64,000 nt of DNA from Sphaerisporangium corydalis (lineage in GTDB: Bacteria; Actinomycetota; Actinomycetes; Streptosporangiales; Streptosporangiaceae): the NCBI RefSeq assembly GCF_025506355.1, contig NZ_JANZYP010000012.1:62001-126000 (forward strand), read 5' to 3'. Of this stretch, positions 23,302-31,780 are shown in pieces (position 1 is the stretch's first letter; every line of letters begins with the position of its first letter). The translations under genes and the position numbers were made by a program. The notes under the pieces are model-generated. The model worked only from the letters and a program-made list of their open reading frames with translations. It was not told the origin of the DNA and ran no database searches.

Positions 23302-23430
23302 CTGAAAGTTGTCAACGATTCCCGAAAGATTGCGAACGCCATGTACTGATCAAGGGCTGATGACACCGTATTTGTCCTGATCAATGGTTATCCACGGCAG
23401 TTCTGATCAGGGCTGGTCGATGAAAGTTTC
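23302..23430. promoter_or_regulatory. Xylanase upstream region with GAAAG boxes and CTGATCA repeats
   Basis: CCTGAAAGTTG (23301) and CCCGAAAGATTG (23321) are two copies 20 bp apart, and GAAAGTTTC (23422-23430) is a perfect GAAA-G-TTTC palindrome of the kind reported upstream of Streptomyces xylanase genes. CTGATCA occurs at 23346, 23377 and 23403. The remainder of 23076-23469 has no gene. It controls the xylanase and perhaps ends the TetR transcript. Confidence 0.5.
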
Positions 23431-23469
23431 GGACGCCCGACAGGATTGGGAAGAGCGACCGCGGGTCAC

Positions 23470-24078
23470 TCAGACAGTGCGAGAGCTGTCCGCGGAGTCC
23501 AGACGGCACACGGTGGCGATCTCCGGCATCAACTCCGAGAACGGGACCGGACGTACGGCCTGCTGGGTGAGGGTGCCGAGGAGGTAGGAGAACAACGCGT
23601 GGGCTCGCGCAGGGGGATCGTCGACCGGAACATCGGCCAGGAGATCGTGAAGAACGCCGATCATCGCCTGGTGCATCCGGTCGATCGGCTCAAGGCGGCC
23701 CTTCTGCCCTACGTCGACCCAGTAGCTGAACCACAGGAGTGCCGCGTTCGGCCGCTCCGCGAAGATCTCCAGGTACGTTCGGACGGCGGCCCAGAAGCGA
23801 TCCACAGGTCGCTCGTGCCGGTTCGCCGCGTCGCCGATGCGATCGAGGCAGCCGCTCATGTGACGTGCCATCGCGAGGTCGACGATCTCGTCCATGTCAT
23901 CGAAGTAGTAGTGGATCGCGCTCTTGGTCAGCGGGCTGGCGTCCGCAACCGCGCGCGCCGTGCACGCGGCCAGGCCGTCTCGGGTGATGACCTCCCTGGC
24001 CGCCTCGATGATCTGTTCCTGCTTGGCACGCTGATTGGGCGACCACCTCCTGGCCTGACCCTCCGAAGACGACTCCAT
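23470..24078 (-). CDS. TetR-family transcriptional regulator
   Basis: 202 residues. The N-terminal HTH reads RAKQEQIIEAAREVITRDGLAACTARAVADASPLTKSAIHYYF (the TetR pattern with TxxxVAxxSxxxKxxIxxYF). It has a C-terminal helical ligand domain (TetR_C). The ATG at 24078 is preceded by GGGGAGCAT-type purines. It is divergent from the VOC and LLM genes, with two operator-like repeats in the gap, so it most likely represses both directions. Confidence 0.88.
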   Translation of the reverse strand: MESSSEGQARRWSPNQRAKQEQIIEAAREVITRDGLAACTARAVADASPLTKSAIHYYFDDMDEIVDLAMARHMSGCLDRIGDAANRHERPVDRFWAAVRTYLEIFAERPNAALLWFSYWVDVGQKGRLEPIDRMHQAMIGVLHDLLADVPVDDPPARAHALFSYLLGTLTQQAVRPVPFSELMPEIATVCRLDSADSSRTV

Positions 24079-24111
24079 GGAAGGGGAGCATACCCGCCCG
24101 ATTGCACTTTC

Positions 24112-24146
24112 AGGACACACGTCCTAATGTTCGGGACGTTCGTCCT
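24112..24146. promoter_or_regulatory. Two tandem TetR operator candidates
   Basis: AGGAC-ACAC-GTCCT (24112-24125, perfect 5-bp arms) and GGGAC-GTTC-GTCCT (24133-24146, one mismatch). Their centres are 21 bp apart, two helical turns, between the TetR start and the VOC start. Confidence 0.7.
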
Positions 24147-24176
24147 AATCTACCCCGAACGAAGAAAGGGGCCATC

Positions 24177-24536
24177 GTGACCCAGCCGTTCGTCTTCATG
24201 GACCTCCGGACCGCCGACCTTGAGGTCTCACGACGCTTCTACACCGAGCTGTTCGGCTGGACCGTCGCCGACGTGCCATCAGGACCCGCGACCATCCCGA
24301 TGTTCGTCGACGTCGACGGCCCGTGGGGAGGCTTCACACCGCTCGCCGGGGACGACGATCGCCCGCCGCAGTGGATCCCGTACGCGCCGGTGACCGGCCT
24401 GGACGACGCGGCGATGCGCGCGACGGAACTCGGCGCCACCATCGTGCGACCACGAGTGGACTTCCCCGCCGGCTCAGTGATCGTCATCCAGGACCCGAAG
24501 GGCGCCACGATCGCCCTGTGGGAACCCGCCTCATGA
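24177..24536 (+). CDS. VOC (glyoxalase/bleomycin-resistance fold) family protein
   Basis: 119 residues, from GTG 24177 with GAAAGGGG upstream. It has one beta-alpha-beta-beta-beta pair: FVFMDLRTADLEVSRRFYTELFGWTVAD, then a second half ending VIVIQDPKGATIALWEPAS. Such proteins detoxify or modify small molecules, or sequester drugs. It overlaps the LLM gene by ATGA and sits behind the TetR operators, so it probably answers to the same ligand. Confidence 0.85.
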   Translation: MTQPFVFMDLRTADLEVSRRFYTELFGWTVADVPSGPATIPMFVDVDGPWGGFTPLAGDDDRPPQWIPYAPVTGLDDAAMRATELGATIVRPRVDFPAGSVIVIQDPKGATIALWEPAS

Positions 24537-25552
24537 CGACCCGCCCCGGCTACTCCTGCGCGCTCGCGCCGACCGCCGACGTCGTCGACAAGGCCAGGCT
24601 CGCCGAACGGCTCGGGTACCGGCGCCTCTGGCTGTTCGACTCGCCGGCGCTGCACGGCGACGTGTGGATCGCCCTGGCCCGCATCGCGTCCGCGACCGAC
24701 CGGATCGGACTCGCCACCGGAGTGGCCGTACCGGGCCTGCGTCACCCGATGGTGACCGCGTCAGCCATCGGCTCCGTTCACGAGCTGGCACCCGATCGGC
24801 TCGTCGTCGCCATCGGGACCGGCTACACGGCGCGGCTCTCCCTGGGAAAAAAGCCCGTCACCTGGGCCGGCACCGTCCGATATATCCGGCAGGTACGGGC
24901 GCTGCTCAACGGTGAGGTCGTCGAGATCGACGGTCGGCCGTGCCAGATGATGCACCTGCCCGGCTTCGGCCCGTCGCGTCCCATGGACGTGCCGCTGTGG
25001 GTGGCGGCCTCAGGACCGAAAGGGTTCACGGCGGCGCGGGAGCTCGACGTGTCAGGCGTCGTCACGACCGGCATCCCGGCGGAAGGCGATCGAGGATGGA
25101 CGGAGTGCGCGTTGCTCAGATTCGGCACCGTCCTGCGTTCGGGTGAGGACCACACCAGCCCGCGCGTCATCGAGGCCGCCGGCCCCGGTTACGCCAGCAT
25201 CGTTCACGCCGTGTGGCAGAACTCGAACGACGACGCGGTCGATGCCCTGCCCGGCGGCAGGCAGTGGCGTGCCGCGATCGAAGCCGAACGCCCCGAAGGC
25301 CAACGGCACCTTGTCGTCCACCAGGGCCATCTCTCCGAGCTGACCGAACGCGACCGCGCCGTCGTGACCGCCGCCGGACCGGCGATCACGCAAGCCGGGT
25401 GGACAGGCGACGACGCCTCCATCGCCGTCCGATTCGACCAAGCCGGCGCCGCCCGGGTGACCGAGGTCGTGTACGTCCCCGCCGGCCCGGACATCCCCGG
25501 CGAACTGGAGGCGTTCGCCCGAGCGGCCGCTTCGCCCCCAAACCGCGCCTAA
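24533..25552 (+). CDS. LLM-class (F420 or flavin-dependent) oxidoreductase
   Basis: A 339-residue luciferase-like TIM barrel protein: DKARLAERLGYRRLWLFDSPALHGDVWIALARIASATDRIGLATGVAVPGLRHPMVTASAIGSVHELAPDRLVVAIGTG shows the family blocks in order (xxxxAExLGYxxxWxxD; TxRxxxGTxV; HPxxxAxxxxxxxxLxxGR). Such enzymes in actinomycetes usually use coenzyme F420 for hydride transfer. It is translated after the VOC gene through an ATGA overlap. Confidence 0.87.
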   Translation: MTTRPGYSCALAPTADVVDKARLAERLGYRRLWLFDSPALHGDVWIALARIASATDRIGLATGVAVPGLRHPMVTASAIGSVHELAPDRLVVAIGTGYTARLSLGKKPVTWAGTVRYIRQVRALLNGEVVEIDGRPCQMMHLPGFGPSRPMDVPLWVAASGPKGFTAARELDVSGVVTTGIPAEGDRGWTECALLRFGTVLRSGEDHTSPRVIEAAGPGYASIVHAVWQNSNDDAVDALPGGRQWRAAIEAERPEGQRHLVVHQGHLSELTERDRAVVTAAGPAITQAGWTGDDASIAVRFDQAGAARVTEVVYVPAGPDIPGELEAFARAAASPPNRA

Positions 25553-25558
25553 CCCCGG

Positions 25559-26545
25559 TCAGCGGAAGGCTGCGGTCAGGGGGGAGGCGATCGCGGTGGC
25601 CACGCGTACGAGTTGTCCGAGGGCCGGGTTGGCGAGGCGTCGTTGCCACACGATGGGCTTCAGCGATACGCGGACGGCGTCGGCGGCGTAGGCGGCGGGG
25701 CCGCGTTCGTATTCGTGGACGGCGAGCGGGATCGTCGTGAGGCCCTTGGCCGCGTCCGCCAGGTGGGTGGCCAGCAGGTCGGCGTCCCGGATCGCGGTCG
25801 CGGCGGCACGCCCGCCGGTCGGGGGCATGGCGTGCACGGCGTCGCCGAGCGCGGTGACCGTGCCCGATGGCCAGGGCGTGAGATGCGCGTCGGGGTCGCA
25901 GGTGTGGTACTGGAACGTGCCCACGCTGCTCGGATCGGCCCCGCTGACGATTTTCCGTACCACGGGTGACCAGCCGCGCAACAGGTCGCCCGCAGCGCGC
26001 ACGGCGGCCTCGGCGCCCATTTTGCGGGCGTTGGGCAGCCGGTCGAGCGCGACGTTGACCCCCCAGTAGACGACCGGTGGCTCCGGGAACGCGGGCACGT
26101 CGACGCAGAGCGCCGGGTCGAGCGCGGGCCCGGGGACGGTGTCCTGCAACGTGATGAAGATGCTCGTCCCGCCGGGGCCGACGGCGAGGATGGAGCCGAT
26201 ACGCAGCAGATCGGGCAGGAGCGCCCGGATCTCCGGCGTGAGCGGGCTGCGGCCGGCGATGCCACCGATGCCGACAGGCGACGAGGTCGGCCTGCCCGCG
26301 AGTGCCGTGGCCACCCGGGAGGTGGCCCCGTCGGCGCCGACGAGCAGGTCGCCGTGGTCGGCCGAGCCGTCGGCGAAGGTCGCGGTCACCGTGCCGTCGG
26401 GGTGGGTCTCGTGGCCGACGTACTCGCTGCCCCAGCGGATCGCGTCGTCGAGCCCGTGCGCGAGAAGCACGCGCAGCGGGACGCTACGCAGGGCCTGGGC
26501 GAGGGCCAGGCCGCCGATGCCCGCCCCGATCACGATGACTCGCAT
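25559..26545 (-). CDS. FAD-dependent monooxygenase, apparently shortened near the N-terminus
   Basis: A 328-residue PHBH-fold flavoprotein. It has the GxGxxG FAD motif (VIVIGAGIGGLALAQALR) and the GD motif (GTVTALGDAVHAMPPTGGRAAATAIRDADLLATHL). After residue 20 the sequence jumps directly into SVPLRVLLAHGLDDAIRWG, which in full-length members (about 390-400 residues) lies some 60-80 residues further on. The VxVxERxxxx and substrate-side helix region is therefore missing in frame. FAD binding may be impaired, so this may be a decaying gene. It is convergent with the LLM gene (6 bp between stops), and an AT-rich operator-like region lies upstream. Confidence 0.8.
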   Translation of the reverse strand: MRVIVIGAGIGGLALAQALRSVPLRVLLAHGLDDAIRWGSEYVGHETHPDGTVTATFADGSADHGDLLVGADGATSRVATALAGRPTSSPVGIGGIAGRSPLTPEIRALLPDLLRIGSILAVGPGGTSIFITLQDTVPGPALDPALCVDVPAFPEPPVVYWGVNVALDRLPNARKMGAEAAVRAAGDLLRGWSPVVRKIVSGADPSSVGTFQYHTCDPDAHLTPWPSGTVTALGDAVHAMPPTGGRAAATAIRDADLLATHLADAAKGLTTIPLAVHEYERGPAAYAADAVRVSLKPIVWQRRLANPALGQLVRVATAIASPLTAAFR

Positions 26546-26712
26546 GACTGTTTCCTTACTTGGTGCCGATCGAGATGGTTGTGATGACTACGAGAATCCG
26601 GAGGCGGTGTAGAGGGCGCGGCCGTCTCGGGCTCCCTGCGCGGCGAGGGCGGGTGAGCACGTCGAGGTCGTGATCACCGGGGGATGGGGGAGCCCTCCCG
26701 GTAAGATTGATA

Positions 26713-26745
26713 CTACTTTGACCTAATCAATATAGTCAAGTATAT
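26713..26745. promoter_or_regulatory. AT-rich promoter/operator upstream of the monooxygenase gene
   Basis: The stretch 26700-26756 is far richer in A/T than its surroundings. It contains TACTTTGAC and GTCAAGTA as an imperfect inverted repeat, and ATTGAT/ATCAAT arms nested in it. It is probably the promoter and TetR operator for the minus-strand monooxygenase. Nothing else is seen between 26546 and 26830. Confidence 0.5.
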
Positions 26746-26832
26746 CCATTTGAGAGGGTAGGGGGGTTGGGAAGGTGGGTCGGCGACGCTACGGCGGTCT
26801 TCGCGGTACATCTCCGCATGCGCGTTCACCGG

Positions 26833-26886
26833 GTGTGGTCAGGCCAATGGGTGTGGTCCGGCTAACGGATGTGGTCCGGCTAACGG
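26833..26886. repeat. Three 18-bp tandem units copying the TetR gene's stop region
   Basis: GTGTGGTCAGGCCAATGG, GTGTGGTCCGGCTAACGG and ATGTGGTCCGGCTAACGG lie back to back. TGGTCCGGCTAA recurs once more at 26953-26964, where CTA (26961-26963) is the stop codon of the TetR gene on the minus strand. Confidence 0.8.
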
Positions 26887-26960
26887 GCGAGAAGCAGCCG
26901 TCGGCCGCGATCGACGCTCCCGCCGGACTCGGCGACCGCCGGCGATACGCCCTGGTCCGG

Positions 26961-27626
26961 CTAAGCGCCTTGGCGGGTCAGCTGCTGGCCGAGGATCTCC
27001 GCGAGCCAGCTCTCGTACTGGTCGTCGGTCCAGCCGAGTCCGGTGGTGCCACGGAAGTAGAGCTCAAGCGCGCTCAGCATCCACGCGCGGTCGATGGCTT
27101 GGTCGCGGGTGAGGTGCGCGGCGAGTTCGCCGGCCTCGTCCAGGGACGCGATGATCGGCGCGAGCCACTCCCTCGATTCGCGCTCTCCGTGGTTCTGCAG
27201 TTCGACCACGGCGGGGTCGCTCGCCGCGTTGATCGCCGCCGCCCACATGTCGCGCCCGTTGGAGTACAGCTTCCGGAGGAATGACGCGTACAGCCCGAGC
27301 TTGCGGCGCGGATCGGGTTCCTCCTGGATGCGCGACCCCCACCGGTCGCGGTCCGCCTCCGCCTCCAGCCTCGCGATCATCTCGCCGACGATCGCCGCTT
27401 TGGTCCCGAACGTCGCGTATACCGTGGGCGTGGCGACCTTGGCATGCTTGGCGATCATGGCCACGGTCGTACCACCGAACCCTCGGCTCGCGAAAAGCTC
27501 ACGCGCGGCCGCGACGATCCGGGTGCGCGTCGCGGCGGCACCTTCCTCACGCAGCGGCGACTGATACGACCGCCGCGCCGACGGCGCATCAGCCGGACTC
27601 CGCCCGCTCGCCGCTGGATCGTTCAC
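26961..27626 (-). CDS. TetR-family transcriptional regulator
   Basis: 221 residues from a GTG. An N-terminal tail of about 30 residues precedes the HTH (TRTRIVAAARELFASRGFGGTTVAMIAKHAKVATPTVYATFGTKAAIV). The C-terminal ligand-binding domain is of the TetR_C/AcrR sort. It lies upstream of and on the same strand as the shortened monooxygenase, separated by 415 bp that hold an AT-rich palindromic region, so it probably controls that gene and itself. Its stop codon region is repeated three times downstream. Confidence 0.87.
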   Translation of the reverse strand: MNDPAASGRSPADAPSARRSYQSPLREEGAAATRTRIVAAARELFASRGFGGTTVAMIAKHAKVATPTVYATFGTKAAIVGEMIARLEAEADRDRWGSRIQEEPDPRRKLGLYASFLRKLYSNGRDMWAAAINAASDPAVVELQNHGERESREWLAPIIASLDEAGELAAHLTRDQAIDRAWMLSALELYFRGTTGLGWTDDQYESWLAEILGQQLTRQGA

Positions 27627-27657
27627 GCGGCGAAGTTATCAGTATGGCTCGCTCTAT

Positions 27658-27888
27658 TCAATGTAATAGCACGTCAAGGCTTGAGGTTTTCACGGTGCCG
27701 ACGAATTCCGACCATCCGCCTGAACCGAAGAGCAGCACAGGGCCGTCGGGCTGCTTGCTGTCACGAACCGCCACGACGCCCGGCAGGTTACGGGCGACCT
27801 CGATACAGTTCCCACCCTCCGACCCTGACCGCCGCGCCTTGCGCCACTCGGCCTTGGACAGGTCGATGTTCAGCATGCTGGGTTCCAT
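27658..27888 (-). CDS. DUF397 small protein
   Basis: 76 residues. It shows the DUF397 pattern: WRKARRSGSEGGNCIEVARN...VAVRDSKQPDGPVLLF...WSEFV. The gene overlaps the end of the XRE-family gene by 19 bp, so it is coupled to it. A second ATG at 27876 is a possible start. In Streptomyces such proteins accompany WhiJ-like regulators and are thought to relieve their repression. Confidence 0.88.
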   Translation of the reverse strand: MEPSMLNIDLSKAEWRKARRSGSEGGNCIEVARNLPGVVAVRDSKQPDGPVLLFGSGGWSEFVGTVKTSSLDVLLH

Positions 27889-28709
27889 TGATCTCGTGCA
27901 TCCTTGATCATCTTGAGCGAGGTGCCGACAGGGAATGCCTCGGATCGTATCTTGTCATAGGCACCCCATATACGGGTTACTAGGTCATGCTCTGCGCTGA
28001 TTTCGCCTCGGCCCGCGGACTCCACGGATACGACCACGGTTGCGTCTGGAAGCTGGGCGAGCACGAACCCCGACGACAGGCCCGCCGTGCATGGATTGTC
28101 GCCGGGTACGAGCTGGATGTTCACATTGTGCCGCTGGGATATCTGTAGTAGATAGTCCAGTTGCTCCCACATAACCGATACGCCGCCGATAGGGCGACGT
28201 AGGACCCATTCATCCATCAGAGCCCAGATCGCGGGCGGCCTCTCGCGGTCCAAAATCATCCTTCTTCGGATTCGTGCCTGCACCCGATCGTCGATCTCGT
28301 CGGGAATGGCGTCAGGCGCTCCCGCGAAGATGCAATGTGCGTACGCCTCGGTCTGCAAGAGGCCCGGGATCAGGAGCGGATCCCAGCTCCGCAGGATCAG
28401 GGCTTCCGGCTCGATCGCCTCCACCCAGCGCATGAACCAGCCTGGCCCACCTGGACGCGCGGTCATGCGCTCACGTAGTCCGACGAAGTACCTGTTGTCG
28501 GTCAGCCCGAAAAGCTGATCCAGCGTCTCGGCCTGGCTCAGTTGCGGTGTCCGCTTCCCCATCTCCAGTCGTGACACGTGGGTCTGGGTCACCTGTAGAC
28601 GCACTGCCACCGCATTCTGCGACAATCCGGCTGTCTCGCGCAGTCGGCGCAGTTCATTCCCGAATCGCTCACGTGGTGTCTCGGGTGCGTAAGGCATCTC
28701 ATCTCTCAT
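27870..28709 (-). CDS. XRE-family regulator with DUF5753 domain (WhiJ-like)
   Basis: 279 residues. An N-terminal XRE HTH (FGNELRRLRETAGLSQNAVAVRLQVTQTHVSRLEMGKRTPQ) is followed by the DUF5753 effector domain (LRSWDPLLIPGLLQTEAYAHCIF...VVSVESAGRGEISAEHD). This is the standard build of actinomycete WhiJ-type developmental regulators. It is divergent from an AbaA-like ATPase gene, with a perfect inverted repeat close to that gene's start. Confidence 0.92.
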   Translation of the reverse strand: MRDEMPYAPETPRERFGNELRRLRETAGLSQNAVAVRLQVTQTHVSRLEMGKRTPQLSQAETLDQLFGLTDNRYFVGLRERMTARPGGPGWFMRWVEAIEPEALILRSWDPLLIPGLLQTEAYAHCIFAGAPDAIPDEIDDRVQARIRRRMILDRERPPAIWALMDEWVLRRPIGGVSVMWEQLDYLLQISQRHNVNIQLVPGDNPCTAGLSSGFVLAQLPDATVVVSVESAGRGEISAEHDLVTRIWGAYDKIRSEAFPVGTSLKMIKDARDQWNPAC

Positions 28710-28870
28710 GTTTTCTTCATATTGCTGGAGACCAGGGTGTTCGGCACGCAGTCCATATGCGTGATCCAGTCCTCGACAGTCCAGGCTCGGGGCATTCTTT
28801 GACCTTCCATGGACTTGAGTTCTGCCTCCTGAACACCGTACGACGCGGGCAATCTAATCAAAGAACAGCT

Positions 28871-28895
28871 ACATGCCGGGCAACATCCGGCATGT
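28871..28895. promoter_or_regulatory. Perfect inverted repeat in the XRE/ATPase intergenic region
   Basis: ACATGCCGG and CCGGCATGT, perfect 9-bp arms with a 7-bp spacer, end 29 bp before the ATPase start. It is a likely binding site for the XRE-family regulator. No terminator-like features accompany it. Confidence 0.6.
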
Positions 28896-28924
28896 ATGAC
28901 CGCCGTAGTCCCGCAGGTGAGGCA

Positions 28925-29389
28925 ATGAGCATGGCAATCACATCAGAGTCCGAATTTCGGCATTTGGTTAGATTGGTGGGTGCCGTGAGGACTTTAGGTC
29001 TTCTGGGCACCCTCGAACTCCCGGGTGCGGACCTCTCAGCCTCGATGGCGCGAGCGTATGTACGGGAGTTGCTCGGTGCGGCCGGTCATCCGAAGGTCGA
29101 TGAGGTCGAACTTCTGGTGAGCGAACTGGTGACCAACGCCGTGCGGCACTCTGACTCCGGGCGTAGGGCGCACGGCGTGGTGCGACTGGTGGTAGCGGAC
29201 GACGGCCACGCCCTGCATGTGGCCGTGATCGACGAGGGGTCATCTGAACACGTGCCGCGTATGCGACCGCTGAGCGCTGACAGTGACGGGGGGCGAGGGT
29301 TGTGGCTGGTCGATCAGATCGCCTCTGAGTGGGGAGCGTACGAAGACCGCGCAGGGCATGTCGTCTGGTTTCAGGTGGCCGGACGATGA
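28925..29389 (+). CDS. HATPase-type anti-sigma factor-like protein (AbaA/RsbW-like)
   Basis: 154 residues. The GHKL ATPase motifs are visible: N box ELLVSELVTNAVRHSDS near residue 70, then HVAVIDEGSSEHVP (G1, Asp) and DGGRGLWLVDQIASEWG (G2). There is no kinase H-box, so it resembles the RsbW-like ATP-binding proteins of actinomycete regulatory triads with XRE and DUF397 partners. I begin at ATG 28925 (GCAGGTGAGG upstream); another ATG is 6 bp on. The long upstream frame extension is non-coding. Confidence 0.87.
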   Translation: MSMAITSESEFRHLVRLVGAVRTLGLLGTLELPGADLSASMARAYVRELLGAAGHPKVDEVELLVSELVTNAVRHSDSGRRAHGVVRLVVADDGHALHVAVIDEGSSEHVPRMRPLSADSDGGRGLWLVDQIASEWGAYEDRAGHVVWFQVAGR

Positions 29390-29562
29390 TCTCTCCTCGC
29401 CCCACCGATCTCAGCGACCGCCTCCTGACCTGCCACGTCGCCCGTCCGTTCACCCAAACGGTCGTGGCCGTGCACTTTCGTCAACTCGCGACTTCGAGGA
29501 CTGACCGCTCCGGCTGGCCCGGGCTCGTGGGCTTTGGGGTGGGCACGTTCAGGGGGAGTGGG

Positions 29563-31743
29563 TCAGGGGGTGGCGTTGATGGTGGCGATTATGGAATCGG
29601 GGGTGAGGGGGAGGTCGCGGAGGCGGATGTCGAGGGCGGCGGCGAGGGCGTTGGCGATGGCCGCCGCGGTCGGGCCCTGGGCCGCCTCGCCCGCGCCCAC
29701 GGACGGCAGGCCCGGGGCCTCGACGAGGATCACGGAGATCTCCGGGGTCTCGCTGAAGCGCAGGATCGGGTAGCTCTCCCAGTCGTCGCTGGTGACCCGG
29801 CGGCGGTCGAAGCGGACGCGTTCCTTCAGCGTCCAGCTCGCCGCCTGGGTGGCCCCGCCCTCGATCTGGTTGCGCACCCCGTCCGGGTTCACCACCAGGC
29901 CGACGTCCACGGCGATGGTCAGCCGGGGAACGCGGATCTCCTGCTCGGCTTCCACCTCGGCGACCACCGCGCAGTACGCGCCCTTGTCCTTGTAGCGGGC
30001 GAACCCGATGCCGCGACCCGAGCCCTCGGGCATCGGGGCGCCCCAGCCGGAGGCGTCGGCGGCGGCGGTGAGGACCCGGCGCCCGCGCGCGTCGCCGAGG
30101 TGCGCCAGCCGGTACTCCAGCGGGTCGGCCCCGGCGGACAGGGCGAGCTCGTCCATGAAGGACTCGATGGCGAACACGTTCATGAAGGCGCCCAAAGCGC
30201 GCAGCGCCGACGACCGCAGCGGCGCCCTGAGCAGGCGGTGCCCGGTGACCCGGCGGCGCGGGAAGTCGTAGATCGGCACCGCGTTGCGCACCGTGCCCGA
30301 CCCGGCGGCCGGCGGCGGGTCGACCGCGGGGGGCTGCGGCCAGGGCCGTTCCAGGTGGCCGGCCGCCAGCAGTCCCGGCACGCCGGCGAACCCGGGGCGG
30401 CTGGTGTGCCCCTGGCTCCACACGTCGTAGTCCCAGGTCAGCACCGCCCCCGACTCGCTCACCTCGGCCGCCACCTCGACCGACATGGCCGACCCGAACG
30501 GCGACCACGCCAGCTCGTCGCGCCGGCTCCACTGCACGTGCACGGGCCGCCCGGGGACGGCGCGCGCCAGCAGGACGGCGTCGAACGCCGCGTCGTCGGC
30601 GGCGTTGTGCCCGTAGCACCCGGCGCCCTCCGCGTGCTCGACCTCGATCCGGTCCGCGTCCAGGCCGAGGGCGAGTCCGATGGCGTTCCGCAGCCCGTTG
30701 ATGCCCTGGCTGTGGCTCCACACCGACAGCGTCCCGTCGTCGTTCCAGCGGGCGACGCCGCAGCTCGGCGCCATCGAGGCGTGCGCGAGGAACGGCCTGC
30801 CGTAGCTCGCCCGCAGGCCACGGGCGACCGGCCGCGCCGCACCGCCCGCCGGCACCTCCGAGCCGTCCGGCGCCTCCGAGCCGTCCGGACCCGAGCCGTC
30901 CAGGGGAGGCGTGAGGACGGGGAGGGTCTCGTGGGGGCCGGAGCGCAGGAAGTCGCGCAGGCCGTCCTCGTCGGGCAGCGTGTCGTGCTCGTCCCAGCTC
31001 GCGGCGGCCCGCAGCACCTCGGCGGCGCGGGACACCTCCGCCTCGTCCGCGCCGGTCACCCCGACGAAGGAACCGTCCCTGACCAGCAGGACGTCCATCC
31101 CCGCGAGCCGGCCCTCGTCCACGTGCCGCAGCGCGGCGCCCGGGGACGGTGGGCGCACCACCCTGCCGAACCACTGCCCGGGCAGGCGCAGGTCGTGGAT
31201 GAACCTCGGCCGCCCCGCGATCTTGTCGGGCAGGTCCAGCCGGGGCGCGCTCGTGCCGACGGCCACGGCCTTCCCGCCGTGGGTGAACGGCGCGAGGGGG
31301 TCGGCGGGCACGTCCAGGTCGACGGCGCCGGCCAGCGCGCCGTAGGAGGTGACCCGCTCGCCGCACTCCAGCAAGCCCCGCCGTACGGTGACCCGGGCGG
31401 CGCCGACGTCCCAGCGCCGCGCCGCCTCGGCGGTGAACCGGGCCCTGACCTGGGCGCACGCCACGCGCACGGCGCCGCCCGAGTGCATGATCGACATGCT
31501 CCCGGACGTCAGCCCCTCGTCCGGGCCGGACGCGGTGTTCGCGGGCCGCATCCGCACGCGTTCCAGCTCGACGCCGAGCTCGTCGGCGGCGATCTGGGCC
31601 AGGGCGGTCAGGATCCCCTGGCCGAGTTCGACCTTGCCGACCCGTACGTCCACGCCGCCGTCGGGGTGGACGGTCACCCATCGCGACAGGATCGGGTTCG
31701 CCGCGAGGTCCTTGGGCATGGACGGCGCCCGCACGGTGGTCAC
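29563..31743 (-). CDS. Molybdopterin-binding large subunit of a xanthine-dehydrogenase/isoquinoline-oxidoreductase-type enzyme
   Basis: 726 residues, GTG start. The VGKVELGQGILTALAQIAADELG segment near residue 40 and the late GAGEAAQGP motif (catalytic Glu; near residue 695) mark the xanthine-dehydrogenase family. A domain order starting directly with the molybdopterin region, 2Fe-2S partner separate and no FAD subunit, is like IorB/nicotinate dehydrogenase subunit B. Such enzymes hydroxylate N-heterocycles or aldehydes with water. It is the last gene of the VOC-GntR-2Fe2S operon, 37 bp after the iron-sulfur subunit. Confidence 0.87.
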   Translation of the reverse strand: MTTVRAPSMPKDLAANPILSRWVTVHPDGGVDVRVGKVELGQGILTALAQIAADELGVELERVRMRPANTASGPDEGLTSGSMSIMHSGGAVRVACAQVRARFTAEAARRWDVGAARVTVRRGLLECGERVTSYGALAGAVDLDVPADPLAPFTHGGKAVAVGTSAPRLDLPDKIAGRPRFIHDLRLPGQWFGRVVRPPSPGAALRHVDEGRLAGMDVLLVRDGSFVGVTGADEAEVSRAAEVLRAAASWDEHDTLPDEDGLRDFLRSGPHETLPVLTPPLDGSGPDGSEAPDGSEVPAGGAARPVARGLRASYGRPFLAHASMAPSCGVARWNDDGTLSVWSHSQGINGLRNAIGLALGLDADRIEVEHAEGAGCYGHNAADDAAFDAVLLARAVPGRPVHVQWSRRDELAWSPFGSAMSVEVAAEVSESGAVLTWDYDVWSQGHTSRPGFAGVPGLLAAGHLERPWPQPPAVDPPPAAGSGTVRNAVPIYDFPRRRVTGHRLLRAPLRSSALRALGAFMNVFAIESFMDELALSAGADPLEYRLAHLGDARGRRVLTAAADASGWGAPMPEGSGRGIGFARYKDKGAYCAVVAEVEAEQEIRVPRLTIAVDVGLVVNPDGVRNQIEGGATQAASWTLKERVRFDRRRVTSDDWESYPILRFSETPEISVILVEAPGLPSVGAGEAAQGPTAAAIANALAAALDIRLRDLPLTPDSIIATINATP

Positions 31744-31780
31744 GAGATCCCCATGGGAGAGCGGGCGTTCACGAGCGGGG

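Noticed and set aside
26775-27284. Plus-strand frame opposite the TetR gene
   Set aside because: Contains the 18-bp tandem units translated as VVRLT repeats; overlaps a good TetR gene on the other strand.
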